Shown: positions 22,630-34,977 of the stretch, piece after piece | Layout: each line of letters starts with the position of its first letter | Position numbering within the stretch: the stretch's first letter is position 1 | NCBI GenBank assembly: GCA_017311185.1 | Contig: JAESUZ010003505.1 | Location: forward strand, 1,550,001 to 1,614,000 | Source: Proteles cristata cristata | Taxonomy: Eukaryota > Chordata > Mammalia > Carnivora > Hyaenidae | Reading direction: 5' to 3' | Length of the DNA stretch: 64,000 nucleotides | The notes under the pieces: generated by a model | Told to the model about the DNA's origin: nothing | The model's input: the letters and a program-made list of their open reading frames with translations, nothing else | The model's database searches: none | Position numbers and translations under genes: made by a program

Positions 22630-23458
22630 ACATTTCTGACACCAAATGTGTGGGTTTTCCACACCAAACAACCCTCCAGTTCTCTGTGGACACCAACTGG
22701 GTATCCTACAATTTAATTCAATTCTGACGCTAACTACCTAGAGTAGATGCAGTCTCCACTATTAAGGGTTGGGTCCCACAAGACCCTCCCCCACCTTCAC
22801 ATGCCAGTTGCAGTTAGTGGGTCCCCAGGCTACCCAAACTCTGTCCAGCTTGCTACAAATCAAGGTTTCCCATGACTCTTTCCTTAGATTTGATCATTTG
22901 CTGCAGCAGCTCAGGGAACTCAGGGAAACACTTTACTTACCTTTACTGGGTTACCATAAAGGATATTATAAAGGATACAAATGGACAGTCAGAGGAATAG
23001 GTAAATAGGATGAGACTCAAAGGGTCCCTAACGCAGGGGTTTCTGTCCTTTGAGCGTTTAGGATTCACCACCCTCCCAGCCCATGAATGCATTCACTTAT
23101 CTGGAACCTCTCTGGACTGATTAGGGTTTTTATGGAGGTGCCATTATGTAGGCATGCCTGATTAAATCACTGGCAGTTGGTGATTAACTCAATCCCCAGT
23201 CCTCTCCTTTCCCCAGGGGTCAGGAGGTAGGACACAAGATGCTACTCCCATAATCGTATGGTTTGTTCCTCTGGCAACAGGCCTGATCCTTACAGTAGCC
23301 AGTCATCTCATTAACATCAACTGAGATGTGGTGGAAATGGCCTTACTATAGATCACAAAAGATGCTCCTCTCACCCTTATTGCTCCAGAAATTGCAAGAG
23401 TTTTAGGAACTCTCTGCCAAGAACCAGGGACAAACATCAAATATATCACTGTATCACA
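22630..23458 (-). mobile_element. ERVL solo LTR, MER21-like
   Basis: The plus strand is the complement of a MER21-type LTR: 'tctgacaccaaatgtgtggg' at the left edge, 'gttgggtcccacaagaccct', 'tttttatggaggtgccatta', 'tgattaaatcactggcagtt', 'aggaactctctgccaagaac' and 'tatcactgtatcaca' at the right edge. Length about 830 bp, close to full for the family. No internal genes or second LTR, so it is a solo LTR left by recombination. The 79-codon ORF within it has no meaning. Confidence 0.85.
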
Positions 23459-26178
23459 AACTTAGAGTGTGCACTGTAATCACGTAATCTTATGGCTTCT
23501 AGGGACAAAATTTAAAATCCTATTTTTGTTTGTTTTTCACAAATTCCAAACTTTCTAGATCTTGGTCCCCAGTGTGTTTCATGTGACATCTTCCTTAGAT
23601 CTCCTTTCTCTTCAGTACAATCACAAATATTTTCATGTCGCCCTTTGTATAATTTATAATTACAATTTTGTTTCCCCTTGATCTGAACAGCTGCTTGCTT
23701 CCTGAGACTGCCCATGAGCTCCAAACACTGAAAAGCTTCTGTCTCATTTGTACAGTCTAGGAAGAAACGCTACAAAGCACTGAGAGCTTGGAAATGCACG
23801 ATTTTTAAACCAGTGATTAGGATTTAAGCAAAATGATGATTACTTGGGCATGAAGATAATCAATGCTGCATGCCCCTATTTTATTTGATTCAGGTAAAAA
23901 CACTGCATAAAGACCAAACATATCAAATAACTATGTTTTAATCAAGTTTAAACTGTAAAATGCACATTGAGTACTAATTCAAACATTCAGTATTTCAATA
24001 ATTACAGGTCATAAAATACTTTTATTGGGAACACTCACTTTATAACATGCCTACATAATAATAGGATATGTATTTTCACTAAACCCTTCTTAGAGACAAA
24101 ATATTAAAGAACTTAAGGAATGTAAGCTTGTGATTTTTCTAAGTATGGATTTGAAACTATAGTCCTTTATATGTGTTCCTTTATATGAACACTTCAATAC
24201 CTAGAGCAACCTGCTAGAGACATTTCTTACAGCATTTGCTCCTACAACTTTTGTTTCATTATGTTTCACTAATAATTTTAGAAGTAGCTAGATATGAAAG
24301 TAAATACAAATGCATTCTAGTTTGGAAGCAGACTTTTAAAAGAAATTAGTCTGGTACATATTGTAAATGCACTAATTAAATGCATTTAAGTAATTTAAAT
24401 TCGTGGATTTTTTTGTTAATTCTTGGACTTTTGGATTCATTTTAGGTTCTTTAATTTACAGTGTTAATAACATATATGTAATCTGTATATCTAATATAAA
24501 TGATACAACTCAAGTACATTATGGACATGCACTTAACATGAATTTTCAGCTCTCTGTTACCATTATTAACGAAAATATCTTCGATTTTTTTTCCAATTTT
24601 TTCTGATTTTCCATTTTTCTCTAATTTCATTTGCCTTCATTTCATATTCAAATTAAAACTTCAAAGTAAAAAAAAAAAAGGCTTAAAAAATCTTACATTG
24701 TTTCCAGTTTAAGTTTGCTATTACACCTTACTAATAAATTTTGGTTAATTATCAGTTTTAATTCAATTTAATTCAATTTTAATTCAGTGATATTTCTAAA
24801 TTGGGTAATTAATATCTGACATTATTCTTAGTGCCTGACACCTGCTTGAATGTCCTTTACTATAGGAAAGTTTTCCATTGAGCCAATGTAAATAAAATCT
24901 GGAAGCTAGAGAAAATAGCTACCTTGAAGAAACTTGGCACTTAAGAACCCAGCAAATACTTTAAATACTTTCCTATTTTATTTCATGAGTTCTTATACAC
25001 TACACTTGAAAAGCTTTTCTTCCTGCTTGCCTTATTTACCTTAAGTGCCAGTCTGATAGACTCAATTTCAGTGGACACTGTGAAAATAGACTGTCTATTC
25101 TGGACACCAGACTGGAAGCTTTAGTTCTGGCTAGATCTACCCAATTTAAATAGCTATCATTACATGTATCTAAATGACTTTTTTTTAAAGGACATTTTTC
25201 AGCTAGAAAAATAACTTAAAATATAGAAGATGGATTAATAACTAAATGTGGTTTCACCATAATCATGACGATATAGTCAGTGAAATACATTATGTTTCTA
25301 ATGAATATTTCTAATTTCTCTTCATTAGGAAATTTATGATACCCTTTAATGTAGATGGCTACAGGTCTATCCTAGTTCTCTACAGGTCCTCTGTTTTTAT
25401 TTTACTAGTCTTCATTGTCCTTGTTCTATGTTTTTCTATCCAATCTGCCCTGGAGTGGACGCTTCCTCAAATCATGCCTTAAATCATGCCTGCAATGGCT
25501 TAAAGTATTTCTAAGGACATTTGCTCTCCCTATAATTCACTAAAACATTCCAAGTCTTCTCTGCACACTCTCTGATCAGCTTCTGAGGCTCCACAATGCA
25601 CCTGATGAGTTTATACCACTGGGCTTTTTGAAGGTAAGATGTAGCTTCAAACTTGGGGACCTTATAAATAGGCTCCTATATGGTACAAAATGCTTGAATT
25701 TCAATCACTCTTTCTCTTTTAAACAACCAAGCATCCTCCATTGAGTGAAAGACCTCTGATATTTGACTTTTAGTTATTTCATGCTTATGATACACACACT
25801 GTATAGGCACATGAGGGAAAAAGGCAAGCTATCAAAATCATACCACAGTCTTAAACAGTTTACCAGATAAGGCTCAACTGTAGTTTGTCATATCCCAACC
25901 CTGCTGTCTGAGAAAGCAGGTAAAAGGACAAATTCAAATAAAATCAAATTCGCCATCTCTACGTAGTATGCGTTCAGGGAATTTGTTGGTGCACAATCAA
26001 TGCTATTTAATCATGGTGGTAGTGATAGTAGAGAATAGGTGTAAACAGTTAATTGAATAGGTAAAAATTAGAAATGTATCCTAAAATTAATGATATTTCT
26101 CTTGACTATGCTTTTGAATAGCATAGATATATACAGCTATAATCTTTGGAACTATGATCCCTATTGTAGTATCTTCTG
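23459..26178. other. 2.7 kb unique AT-rich, SINE-free block
   Basis: No recognised repeat except possible L2 debris near 25380-25620, where 'aaatcatgcct' is repeated at short distance. A 13-nt A run lies near 24668. No gene or paired splice sites convincing enough to report. Confidence 0.5.
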
Positions 26179-26188
26179 GTTGCATTTA

Positions 26189-26392
26189 AAAAATTTTTTT
26201 AATGTTTTATTTATTTCTGAGAGAGAGAGGCAGCGTGAGCAGCGGAGGGTCAGAGAGAGAGATACAGAATCCGAAGCAAGCTCCAGTTTCTGAGCTAGCT
26301 GTCAGCACAGAGCCCAATGTGGGGCTCGAACCATGAGATCATGAGCTGAGCCAAAGTCACAGGCTCAACTGACTGAGCTACCTAAGTGCCCC
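26189..26392 (-). repeat. Felid tRNA-Lys SINE, 'GCGTGAGCAG' subfamily
   Basis: 'gcagcgtgagcagcggaggg' and an extended 'ctgagctagctgtcagcac' body place it near the subfamily of the copies at 35872 and 63627. Flanking 'ggttgcattt' (26179) and 'ggttgcgttt' (26395) are the target-site duplication. Confidence 0.95.
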
Positions 26393-26404
26393 ACGGTTGC
26401 GTTT

Positions 26405-28354
26405 TAGAAGAGGGCTGAAATCCTTAACTTCCTTTACTGCTAGTGGAATCTGTGTATATAAATGTTAAAATTCTACCCCAGTAGAAAAGTAATTTGCTTT
26501 TATTTTCCTTCTTCATTATTTTAATTAAATGGGATTTTTCCATATAAACCAAAAATATTAACTCCACTGGCTCTTAATGAATGATACAGGAAAATATAAT
26601 TTCTCCGTGAATGTTAGGTTGATTGGAAAATGTCATCCTCTGACCTACTCAGCCTTGCTAATCAAGAGAAGTCTTCGGAGAAACTTATAGTTAGATTAAA
26701 CAGGCTACAATCCGTCCGCTACCCCCTTTATTTGTTTAAATTACGGTTTTTGTCAGATATCAGGTTCATTGTATCTGAGGAAAGCCACACCAACATGGTT
26801 GAGAGCATATATCCCATGTCTCAGGTAATTGGATAGTGCGCTGAGTTTCACCTTAAGCTGTTTTGAATTAATGCAAGACAGCCGCTGGCTTTAGGTGGTT
26901 TAATTATCAGAATTGTCACATTTTAGTTATCAGCCCAAAGGGTGCATGCTGGGGTTGATTGTGAACATGTGGTGGTACCTGATACAGGTTACCTGATGGC
27001 CAGATATGGGTCACTTCAGGAACAGACTTAATTTAAAGGAGCACTCTCCTGATTTGGAAATATTTATGGATAGGAATCAGATTTTCAAAGAAAAAGAAAA
27101 ACTACTTAAATACAAAGCTGTTCAGTGAGAACAAGGAAAAGAAGTCAGTTGTAATCTCGGTCTCTTATATACAAGATTTGTGTTGGAACTAAGAGGTATC
27201 TAAATGTGAATATTCATTGTGTTCTCTTTTTGATTTTTTGCCTTTAAGATGATTAAACTCAAGCCATTTATTGTACTGTGTTAGACTAGTCCATGGCCCA
27301 TCCAGTTATTAGAATAAAATCAAATCTTATCTGAAGTCTCTACTATAAACCAAGGAGAAGGTAGTCCTGCCTTTATCCTTAGTTAAGGGAACCTGGACCA
27401 TTTATTTGAAAAATCTTCAGTGTCTGAAGAGTTGGTACACTTTTCAGTGCTACATGTTTAACTGCACTTGTACAGAAATTCTGTAGTGGGAATGCTCGGC
27501 TGTAGAGCATAGTATCCCAGTGACCATCGTGATGCTCTAAATTCTATTGTTTTCCTGGACGCTATTGCTTTCCTGAAGCATCAGTAAAAAGAATGGAACT
27601 AATTCTTCTGAAACGCTGCACTCGTATCCTAGCTCGGTTCTAATAGTATTGACTATGATCTAAGCATTTTTGCTTCACTCAACACGGCTCTTAAAGGGCT
27701 TTCCCTTTTGAAGGCATACTCTCTGTGGGTGGTCAATACCCTTATGAAATTGTCAGACTTGAAAGTAAGATGGATTGTTACTGGAACATTAAGTAGGACA
27801 GAGAGCAGATGAAATTTAAATACAAAGTTGCAGCTGTTCATAAGCTCAAAAACTTAAATTAGTTCAGCTAAACTGCTAAATTTCAGTAAGAAACAGAAAT
27901 GAGTTGGTTACTCACTCCCCAATAGGAGGAAAATGCATCAAAAATATGAATTGAAACCTTGCTATTTTAAGAAACGAGCATTTGTGCTAAGTGATCCTTC
28001 CTCAATCAGCCCTTTGAATCTCATTTTTTACAATCCCTGTAGTATAAGGAACATTATATCAGGATGGCCTTTCGTTATACTCTTCTCCCTCTACCGCCGC
28101 GGCTCTGCCCAGGTCAATGGTCTCCTTCTTAGCAACCTCCTCCTCCCTTCCCTTAGCTCTTCTTTCTTCTTTTCTCTTTATTTCCTTTCATGCTTATCTT
28201 CCTACTAGATCTCTTCTATAAAATTGTCAAAGATTCCATTTCCGCTCTCTACTTTCCTTCTATCCTTATCCAGTTTCTTAGGTTGCTTATCCACTCTTGC
28301 ATCTCAATGACAGTCTAGTCAGACTCTCATTATTAAACTTGCAGTTTCTCTTCA
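26405..28354. other. Unique sequence, gene not recognised
   Basis: A 68-codon ORF at 26630-26836 has ordinary-looking codon use and a gtaatt beside its end, but no relatives I recognise and no good acceptor. 27930-28330 becomes pyrimidine-rich, possibly L2-derived. Confidence 0.45.
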
Positions 28355-28367
28355 AACCTGTACTCTT

Positions 28368-28576
28368 TTATTTTTTTAATGTTTATCTATTTTGAGAAAG
28401 AGAGCACAAGTAGGGATGGGCAGAGAGAGAGGGAGAGAGAGAGAGAATCCCAAGCAGGTTCCCCACTACCCAAACAGACCCGGACCTGGGGCTTCATCTC
28501 AGGAATCCGTGAGATCATGTCTTGAGCCAAAATCAAGAGTCAGACGCTTAACCAATTGAGCGGCCAGGCACCCTCC
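28368..28576 (-). repeat. tRNA-Lys SINE (older)
   Basis: 'taatgtttatctattttgag' tail, 'gagaatcccaagcaggttcc', 'aatcaagagtcagacgctta' and head 'gcggccaggcacc'. Flanks 'aacctgtactctt' and 'aaccttcagtctt' look like an eroded duplication. Confidence 0.93.
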
Positions 28577-28659
28577 AACCTTCAGTCTTAATGTATTTCC
28601 AGTTGTTCACAGAGCACGTACAACCAGGTGGCCGTGCTTGTGAAGTGGAACTCGAAGAG

Positions 28660-29225
28660 ACAGGACCATCAAGAAAGCAGCCCTAGGCTGACTTGCCGTG
28701 CCTGCTCACAGTCTCCAGGTTACCTGGTGCCCTGAGCCTCAGGATTTGAAATCCCCTGTGTTGTCTCTCCCTCACCCACACCTGTTTAGCCACTCGAGTA
28801 CAACCTCCATCAAGTTCTGGGTTTGCTTCCTTCTTCCTACTTTAGTAATCTGGATGACCATGACCATCACCTCATTTCTCCTTGTCACTGGTTGACTACC
28901 CACGTTCTGTGTGTGACCACATTATTTATTGCAGGCCATCCAGGTTAGGACTAGAGTGTGTTTGCCAAAGAACAAGTGTAAAACATCCAGCATTAGGAGT
29001 CTGTCTTGAGCTGACCCCACTTTGCTTTTTCAGTCTTCCCGTGTTCAACCTAGAGCTACTTGGCTCTTTTCAATGCTCGTAGCCAGCCTTGTCCTGTGAC
29101 TTGCTCCCCTTGACCTTAGCTTCTGCTCTTCTCCCTCCTCTCCCTGCTACTCAAGGTCCTGAACATCTTTAACACTCGTGCTCTTTGCCTTCTCCATGAA
29201 GTCTGCCTGAACTAACACCAGCCCA
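28660..29225 (+). repeat. Probable L2 fragment
   Basis: Pyrimidine-rich sequence ending 'cttctccatgaagtctgcct' resembles the L2 segment CCTCCATGAAGCCTTCCCTG. The upstream part is less certain. Confidence 0.5.
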
Positions 29226-30479
29226 CGGTGATTTTTTTTTTTTTTTTTCTGAATTGCTTCAGAATGACACATATAGGCTGGAACTCTCTATAAATTTTAT
29301 AAATTGCTTCCAAATTGTTTTCTAAGTCATCGTGAATATATGAATTTCCTCTGAAACAAGATTTAACATTCCTAAAGAGGAGAAACTGTGAATTGTACCA
29401 TTTTAAAAGTGTGAATTCTACCATTGAATTTAAAAATAACTATTCCTAGTTTCTGGGATGTTTCCCCATTTCAGTTATTTCTAATCCCTGTGTGAGTATC
29501 AGAGGAACTAGGCCTTTAATGGCATAATCAGATCCCATGTCAAATAAATGACATTAAGAGTGTTATTAATATAATTCCGTATTCCCAGAGATGTTCTGGA
29601 AGGTTTATATGTACCCTCATTTATTATAAATATATTAAAGCATGCTTAAATTAAAAAGACTGAATAAAAATGAATTTCAAATGACAAAAAAAAGATGTTT
29701 CATACATGTAAGAATTAACATCTACGTTCTCCTGTACCTCTAAGCAAATATACAGAACTATGGCCCCGCTCAGTAAACTACACCCTGAACTCATTTTGTG
29801 TTTTTCTGCCCACAAAAACTGCACACCTGTAGAGCAGACCTGGCCATTGTCCCACAATAATGTACGTAAAGACTTATAGACATCCCGGATGTATTTGGAG
29901 AAAGTGAGGGCTGAAACTACTTACCTCTCCATTCCTCTTCAGACCCATCAGGATTTTGTGAGTCCCAATTACGTGTTCATGAATGCTAAGATTTTTCCCC
30001 TTGCCATTTTGTTTATATAAAATTCATTGACATTTGGTATTTGTGATTTTTTTGAGACTAGTAATCTCAAATGAAAAATTCTTCAGAACACAAAAGTAAA
30101 GTGTTTTTGTTCCTATTTGAGCCAGTTTCTACATTTGATTTGTATTAGGCCTGATAAATGGTTAATCAGACTAAGAAAACACAGCTCTAGGTGAAAATGT
30201 TTCAACAGCACAAGTCGGTCTAACTGCCCCACTGTTTCACTTAAACTTTTGAAATAATTCATAAGTTTCCCACACATTTTAAAAATATGCATTGTGGAGT
30301 ACTATACATGGAGCAAAGCATTTTTATTGCTCATAAAAATACCGATAAACAAGCATCAAACATAACATATTTGTTTTATATGTAGGAAGGGAAAAAAGCA
30401 GGCTCATTAATCCTCTATATCTTGCAGAAGTTAAAAAAAAATTGTGTTCCAGCAGATCAGAAAGATAATTTTTAAACTG
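29226..30479. other. Unique AT-rich sequence
   Basis: A 17-nt T run at 29232-29248. No gene or clear repeat. Confidence 0.5.
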
Positions 30480-31400
30480 GAAAACCTGCAAAGAGAATAC
30501 CATCAGCTATGAATTTCTAATGTTTTTGGCTGATGAGCTGATCTTAATTAATTGGATATGAGGCAAAGGCATTATTACCAAAGTTGCTGATAACATAGTA
30601 TCATCACCCTTTAAGCCCATATATCCACTGGTCATCATATTGAGAAGTATTACTTCAGAGCCTAAATAAATGAGGGCCAAGGAGACAGACACACGCCTTA
30701 GGAATAGTTCTAATTCTGTCAGATGTCCATGCTGTGGAGACCCACCTGTCATTCTGAGACTGCACACAGGGATATTCTCATTTGCAGGCCTGGCGCGGCT
30801 GGCTTCACCAAATAGTTATCCATTATTTGCTGGCAGCCGATAAACCCATCAAAAGGTAACCAATAAGTAAGAACTCATTGCAAGAGTGACGTTATCTTAC
30901 TACTGTCAGGGAATATGAGCAAAATAGCCATCAGTCTATCATATTCACAAAGAGAAGGGGTGTTTGGAAGTAGAACTTACTTTTGAAAGTTAGAATCTTT
31001 AATCCAAAGCTGTAGAAGAAGATTAGATGTTTTGTAAATAGTTGCTTTTATCAGAGATCTGGTTAGCGGCTTTGCTGAGTCAACTGTTGCCAAGTCAATA
31101 AGAGTAAAATACACACACACACACACACACACACCAAAAACAACAACATGATTTGTCAGAATACACAGATGCCCCAGAATAGGCTTCAGAACATCATTTG
31201 CATCCAATTACGGATGTCTGCAGTTTTTCTACATGCATATTTATGCACACTGTGTACAAACAAGGTCTAATGTTCATAAACATGGAAAAGATTAGAAAAT
31301 TCATTAATTAGGGTCATTTGTACAATTCCATTGTCAACTTTAATCACTCATTTCAATTGATGTCTCCTTTAGAAAGTCCGTATGCAAGGCCTTATTTATT
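30480..31400. promoter_or_regulatory. Putative conserved non-coding (enhancer-like) block
   Basis: Seen: about 900 bp free of mobile elements, of mixed composition, dense in homeobox-type cores ('cttaattaattgg' at 30543) and with an octamer/homeobox composite 'atttgcatccaatta' at 31196-31210 (exact POU octamer ATTTGCAT plus CAATTA). A (CA)n of about 12 units sits inside at 31110-31134. Inferred: such texture in a gene-poor region is common for developmental enhancers. Conservation itself cannot be seen from one sequence. Confidence 0.35.
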
Positions 31401-33930
31401 TACTAAGCAAGAATTTTACATGGGGCCATCCATCTTCTGCCTGACCTAAACTGTAATTTCCAATAAGCAGGAGGCTAGGTTTCACACATTAGCATAAACT
31501 GTTAAATTAATAAATACTTATTAACTCGATTAGATTTCATTTCCTGTCAGTAGAAATAACATGGTTGCATTTTACAAGGATGTGTCCATCGGCTACACTG
31601 TGTCTTTTAGTGAGACCCCAAACAAAAGTAGCATTTTTACAAATTTACACATTGCCAAAGGGCTTGCATCATCCTATAAGCAAAATAGTAAATTTCCTAC
31701 TGAATCACACTATACACATGATCCCGAATAATTTACTATTACCTGTTGCATTTTTAAATATTGACTTATCATGCATAGGCACATAACAAAGTGGCAATAC
31801 CTTCATTTACTGCATACTCATCTTCCCAAGCACCCAACATGTTGTGTCTATGGATGCAATATTCTGACTGCATTTTCGGTACACGTTTTCTCTGTCTTTC
31901 TTTCCATACCCACCTCCAACTTTCATTTATTTTATCTAGTCATGTCCCTATTAGTGAAAGTCTGTTATATACCCTTGCTTCTGTGGCTTGTTTAAAGAAA
32001 GATAGTTGTACTTCTTAAGCTTCCTCTTCAATTTCTGCCTATAAGTCTTTGTTTACTATTATTCCTATAGTGTTTAAAATGGAAGCACTTCTTGTAGAGT
32101 ATACTCTCACACAGATAGGCTTCCCTTCCCCCACCACTTCCAGCCAAGTTCTGGATCAAGGGAATGTTGGGCATTGGAAGAGAGTGAACTTTAAACTTGA
32201 GGAGATGGAGTGAATGATTTGTTAGGAACTGAATACAGAAGTGGTCTTTTTTTTCCCCCACTCAATCTAAAATTTAGAGAATTAATTCAAAACTTTTTTT
32301 TCCCCATTTTTTATGAAAATGACCTAAGGCAAGTCACTTAATCCCTCTAGACTTCCATTTCATTGCCTATAAAATGAAAGTGTTGAATAAGCTCATCATG
32401 ATCCCTTTTAAAATTAAAATTCGTGTTTCTGAGATATCATGGAAAGAAGTTTTAAAAGAACTGAAAAGTTTTACTGAAGTAGAGAATAATGTTCTCAAAA
32501 ACACCCTGATATTTCTGACAATTAAAATTTAGCTTCTGCTCTTCATATCAGAAAACGCAGCTCTGACTTTTTCCCAGATGTCTCTCAAACCCAGATGGGA
32601 AAATTTAAGTGTGAACATTCTGGAGCCGTGGAACATGCTAAATACACACGCACGAAGAGTGAAGATTGTTACAAAGGGTCACAGATGCCAGTGCTGTCTC
32701 TTTAAAAGTGGACATGCTTATTGGATGGTAGGATGTATTTTCACATTACAGGGCTTATGGTTTCCAGCCTCTTTTTTTTTGTGGCCACACCAGCTGGGTC
32801 AGGTTTTCTGAAGGAGTGCTCACCAGACTCTAATGCTTGCCTCAGCCTGGATGTTACATCTCTTCCCTTTCCTACATCTGGGTGTTGATTCATCCTGCCT
32901 GATGGTAATAATTTGTCGAGTCACAGGCCGGTTGCAGGATGAGTTCCAAGTGATAAAGACCAGTATAAGAAAGCCCAAGGTACATCTCCACACGAGGGAA
33001 ACCCTCTTCTTGAAAGCCATCTTTCCAAAATGTAAATTCCTATTCCCTGCCTTGGGCAGCTTTACTATTCCTCACAGGCTAGGAAAGGTCTCTCCTTGTC
33101 ATCTGATATCCCCTTCCTAAAAAGTCCCAAATAGGCTCATTGTTCCTTCTGTCTTTCAGCTTCTAGTTTCAAAGCTGGCTGACTATTTTTTTTTCATTAG
33201 TTTTGTCCCCACATCTGTAACCTAGAATTGCAATGTGTGAACTCAACGTTTCAAACTCATTATTTTGCTGCACGTGTAATTTTTAAGTGGAATGGTTCTT
33301 CCTGGCATATGCCAGTATTCACCCTATTTTTTATCCAAAGCTCATTTCTGTCAGCTTTGACACAATGGTAAAGACATACCGAAGACCACGAAATGTGTTA
33401 TTAGTCAAGAGAAGAGCTTCTCTATCATTCTTCCTGGCTAAGTGTCTCCAGGAACATATTTGCAAGCAACTGCATTCGATCAGTTTCTTCTGAACCAATT
33501 TCATAGGAATCATGTACCCTTCCACCTTTGAACTAGACGTTCCTCTGATGCTGACTCTGTGTTAAACTTCAGAAGCATTTGTAGTATCTCCCAAAGCTTT
33601 GCTTGTTCTTCAAGAGCAAAATTCATAATTTTGATCAAGGACTTTGATTCAAAAAATGTCTTATCTACATCTGGAAATATTGGAGGTCACTGGAAATACT
33701 GAGCCTTGTCTTCTTTCGACTTCATGTGTTTGCAGAATCACTCTCGGGATGAAACCCTCTGCTGTCCAGTGGTACTGAGGGATTTGTGTAAAGACCAAAT
33801 TTAATAACTATATTGATGTTGGCACCTTCTAATGATTTCAGTATTATACTAACCATGAAATATACTCCTTTTTTTCCCTTTTACCTTATTCAGTAGGTAT
33901 GTGTTTATGCCTCCATCAAAAATGGGCTTA
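31401..33930. other. Unique sequence with one MIR
   Basis: Apart from the MIR at 32318-32420, nothing is recognised. Several ORFs of 60-95 codons at 32.5-33.5 kb overlap on both strands, the pattern of chance ORFs. Confidence 0.5.
32318..32420 (+). repeat. MIR-family SINE core
   Basis: 'aaggcaagtcacttaatccc', 'cttccatttcattgcctata', 'aatgaaagtgttgaataagc' match the MIR/MIR3 order (GGGCAAGTCACTTAACC…CAGTTTCCTCATCTGTAAAATG…GTTGGACTAG). Confidence 0.82.
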
Positions 33931-34128
33931 GAGGCACCTGGGTGGCTTAGTCTATTAAGTATCCAACTCTTGATTTGGGCTCCGTTCATGATCCCAGGCC
34001 ATGGGATTGAGCCCCACGTTGGGTTCCATGCACTGGGCATGGACCCTGCTTAAGATTCTCTCTCTCCTTCTCCCTCTTCCCCTTCTCACATGCTGGCAAA
34101 CTCTCTTTCTGTCTAAAATGAAAAAAAG
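33931..34128 (+). repeat. tRNA-Lys SINE, older carnivore subfamily
   Basis: The head 'gaggcacctgggtggcttag' and body 'ggattgagccccacgttggg', then 'accctgcttaagattctctc', lack the felid 'gctgacagctcag' block. This is the form shared more widely in Carnivora. Confidence 0.93.
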
Positions 34129-34726
34129 TATGAAAGTGGGGGTGGGGGAAAGCTTAAAGAACTTGTTCTATCATTATGCACTTTTAGCTTCAAAATAACT
34201 ATCAAAGCTGACATTGTATTAGAGCAAGTTAGTAGCCATATGACTCATCAGCAATTTTACTTCTCTAAGAACTGTAGTCAGTGTAAGTGCCATTGGAAAT
34301 TCTCACTTCATCTGCTGTAGTCTGATAAGATCAAGTAAAGCAGCCTTATTCAGTTCATGCAATCCAACTTCATTGAGAAGAGAAGATGGAAAAGGATCAG
34401 TTCAGACTAAAAATAGTTTAGTGATACTTCATCACTTGTTTTTAAATATAATCTTTGGAAAAGCAGTCGTGGATAAGCCAATACGTCTGTGGTTAAACAC
34501 ACGCGCACGTGCGCACGCACACACACGCACTCGCTTGTGTTAGTTTTAGCAACAGATAATATAATAGTTACCCATTCCTGTTTTATTTCAGGCTTTTCAC
34601 TGTTTTGTTCAACATTTTGGCTCGTCACTGCTCTATTTTTATCTAACATCTGTTGATGGTTTACTGGTCCATTGCTTAAACCTCCTCTTATTGTTAACAA
34701 GAAAAGTGAAGGGTATAAGACATATT
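34129..34726. other. Unique sequence with a CG-rich alternating tract
   Basis: 34497-34530 is 34 nt of unbroken purine-pyrimidine alternation with the palindrome 'gcgcacgtgcgc' at its core (34503-34514), containing a CACGTG E-box. No gene. Confidence 0.7.
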
Positions 34727-34740
34727 AATGAGGTTTTGGA

Positions 34741-34962
34741 GGGGCGCCTGGGAGGCTCAGTGGGCTAGGTGTCTGATTTCAGTTCAGGTCATGAGCTCAT
34801 GGCTCGTGGGTTCAAGCCCCACTGGACTCTGCACTGACAGCTCAGACAGAGCCTGGAGCCTGCTTCAGATTCTGTGTCTCCCTCTCTCTCTGCCCCTCTG
34901 CCTCTTGCGCTCTGTCTCTCTGTGTCTCTCAAAAATGAATAAACATTTTAAAAATGTTTTTA
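34741..34962 (+). repeat. Felid tRNA-Lys SINE, perfect 14-bp duplication
   Basis: Head 'ggggcgcctgggaggctcag', intact CT block and 'aaaaatgaataaacatttt' tail. 'aatgaggttttgga' is exact at 34727-34740 and 34963-34976. It contains a small 'cagacagag' insertion in the body. It sits one base from the LTR that follows. Confidence 0.97.
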
Positions 34963-34977
34963 AATGAGGTTTTGGAG

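Noticed and set aside
26630..26836. 68-codon ORF followed closely by a donor-like gtaatt
   Set aside because: Codon use looks ordinary, but there is no good acceptor upstream, no recognisable homologue, and the donor is weak.
34741..34812. tRNA-like A and B box sequence at SINE heads (here and in other copies)
   Set aside because: These are the tRNA-Lys-derived heads of SINEs, not functional tRNA genes: no complete cloverleaf or terminator follows.
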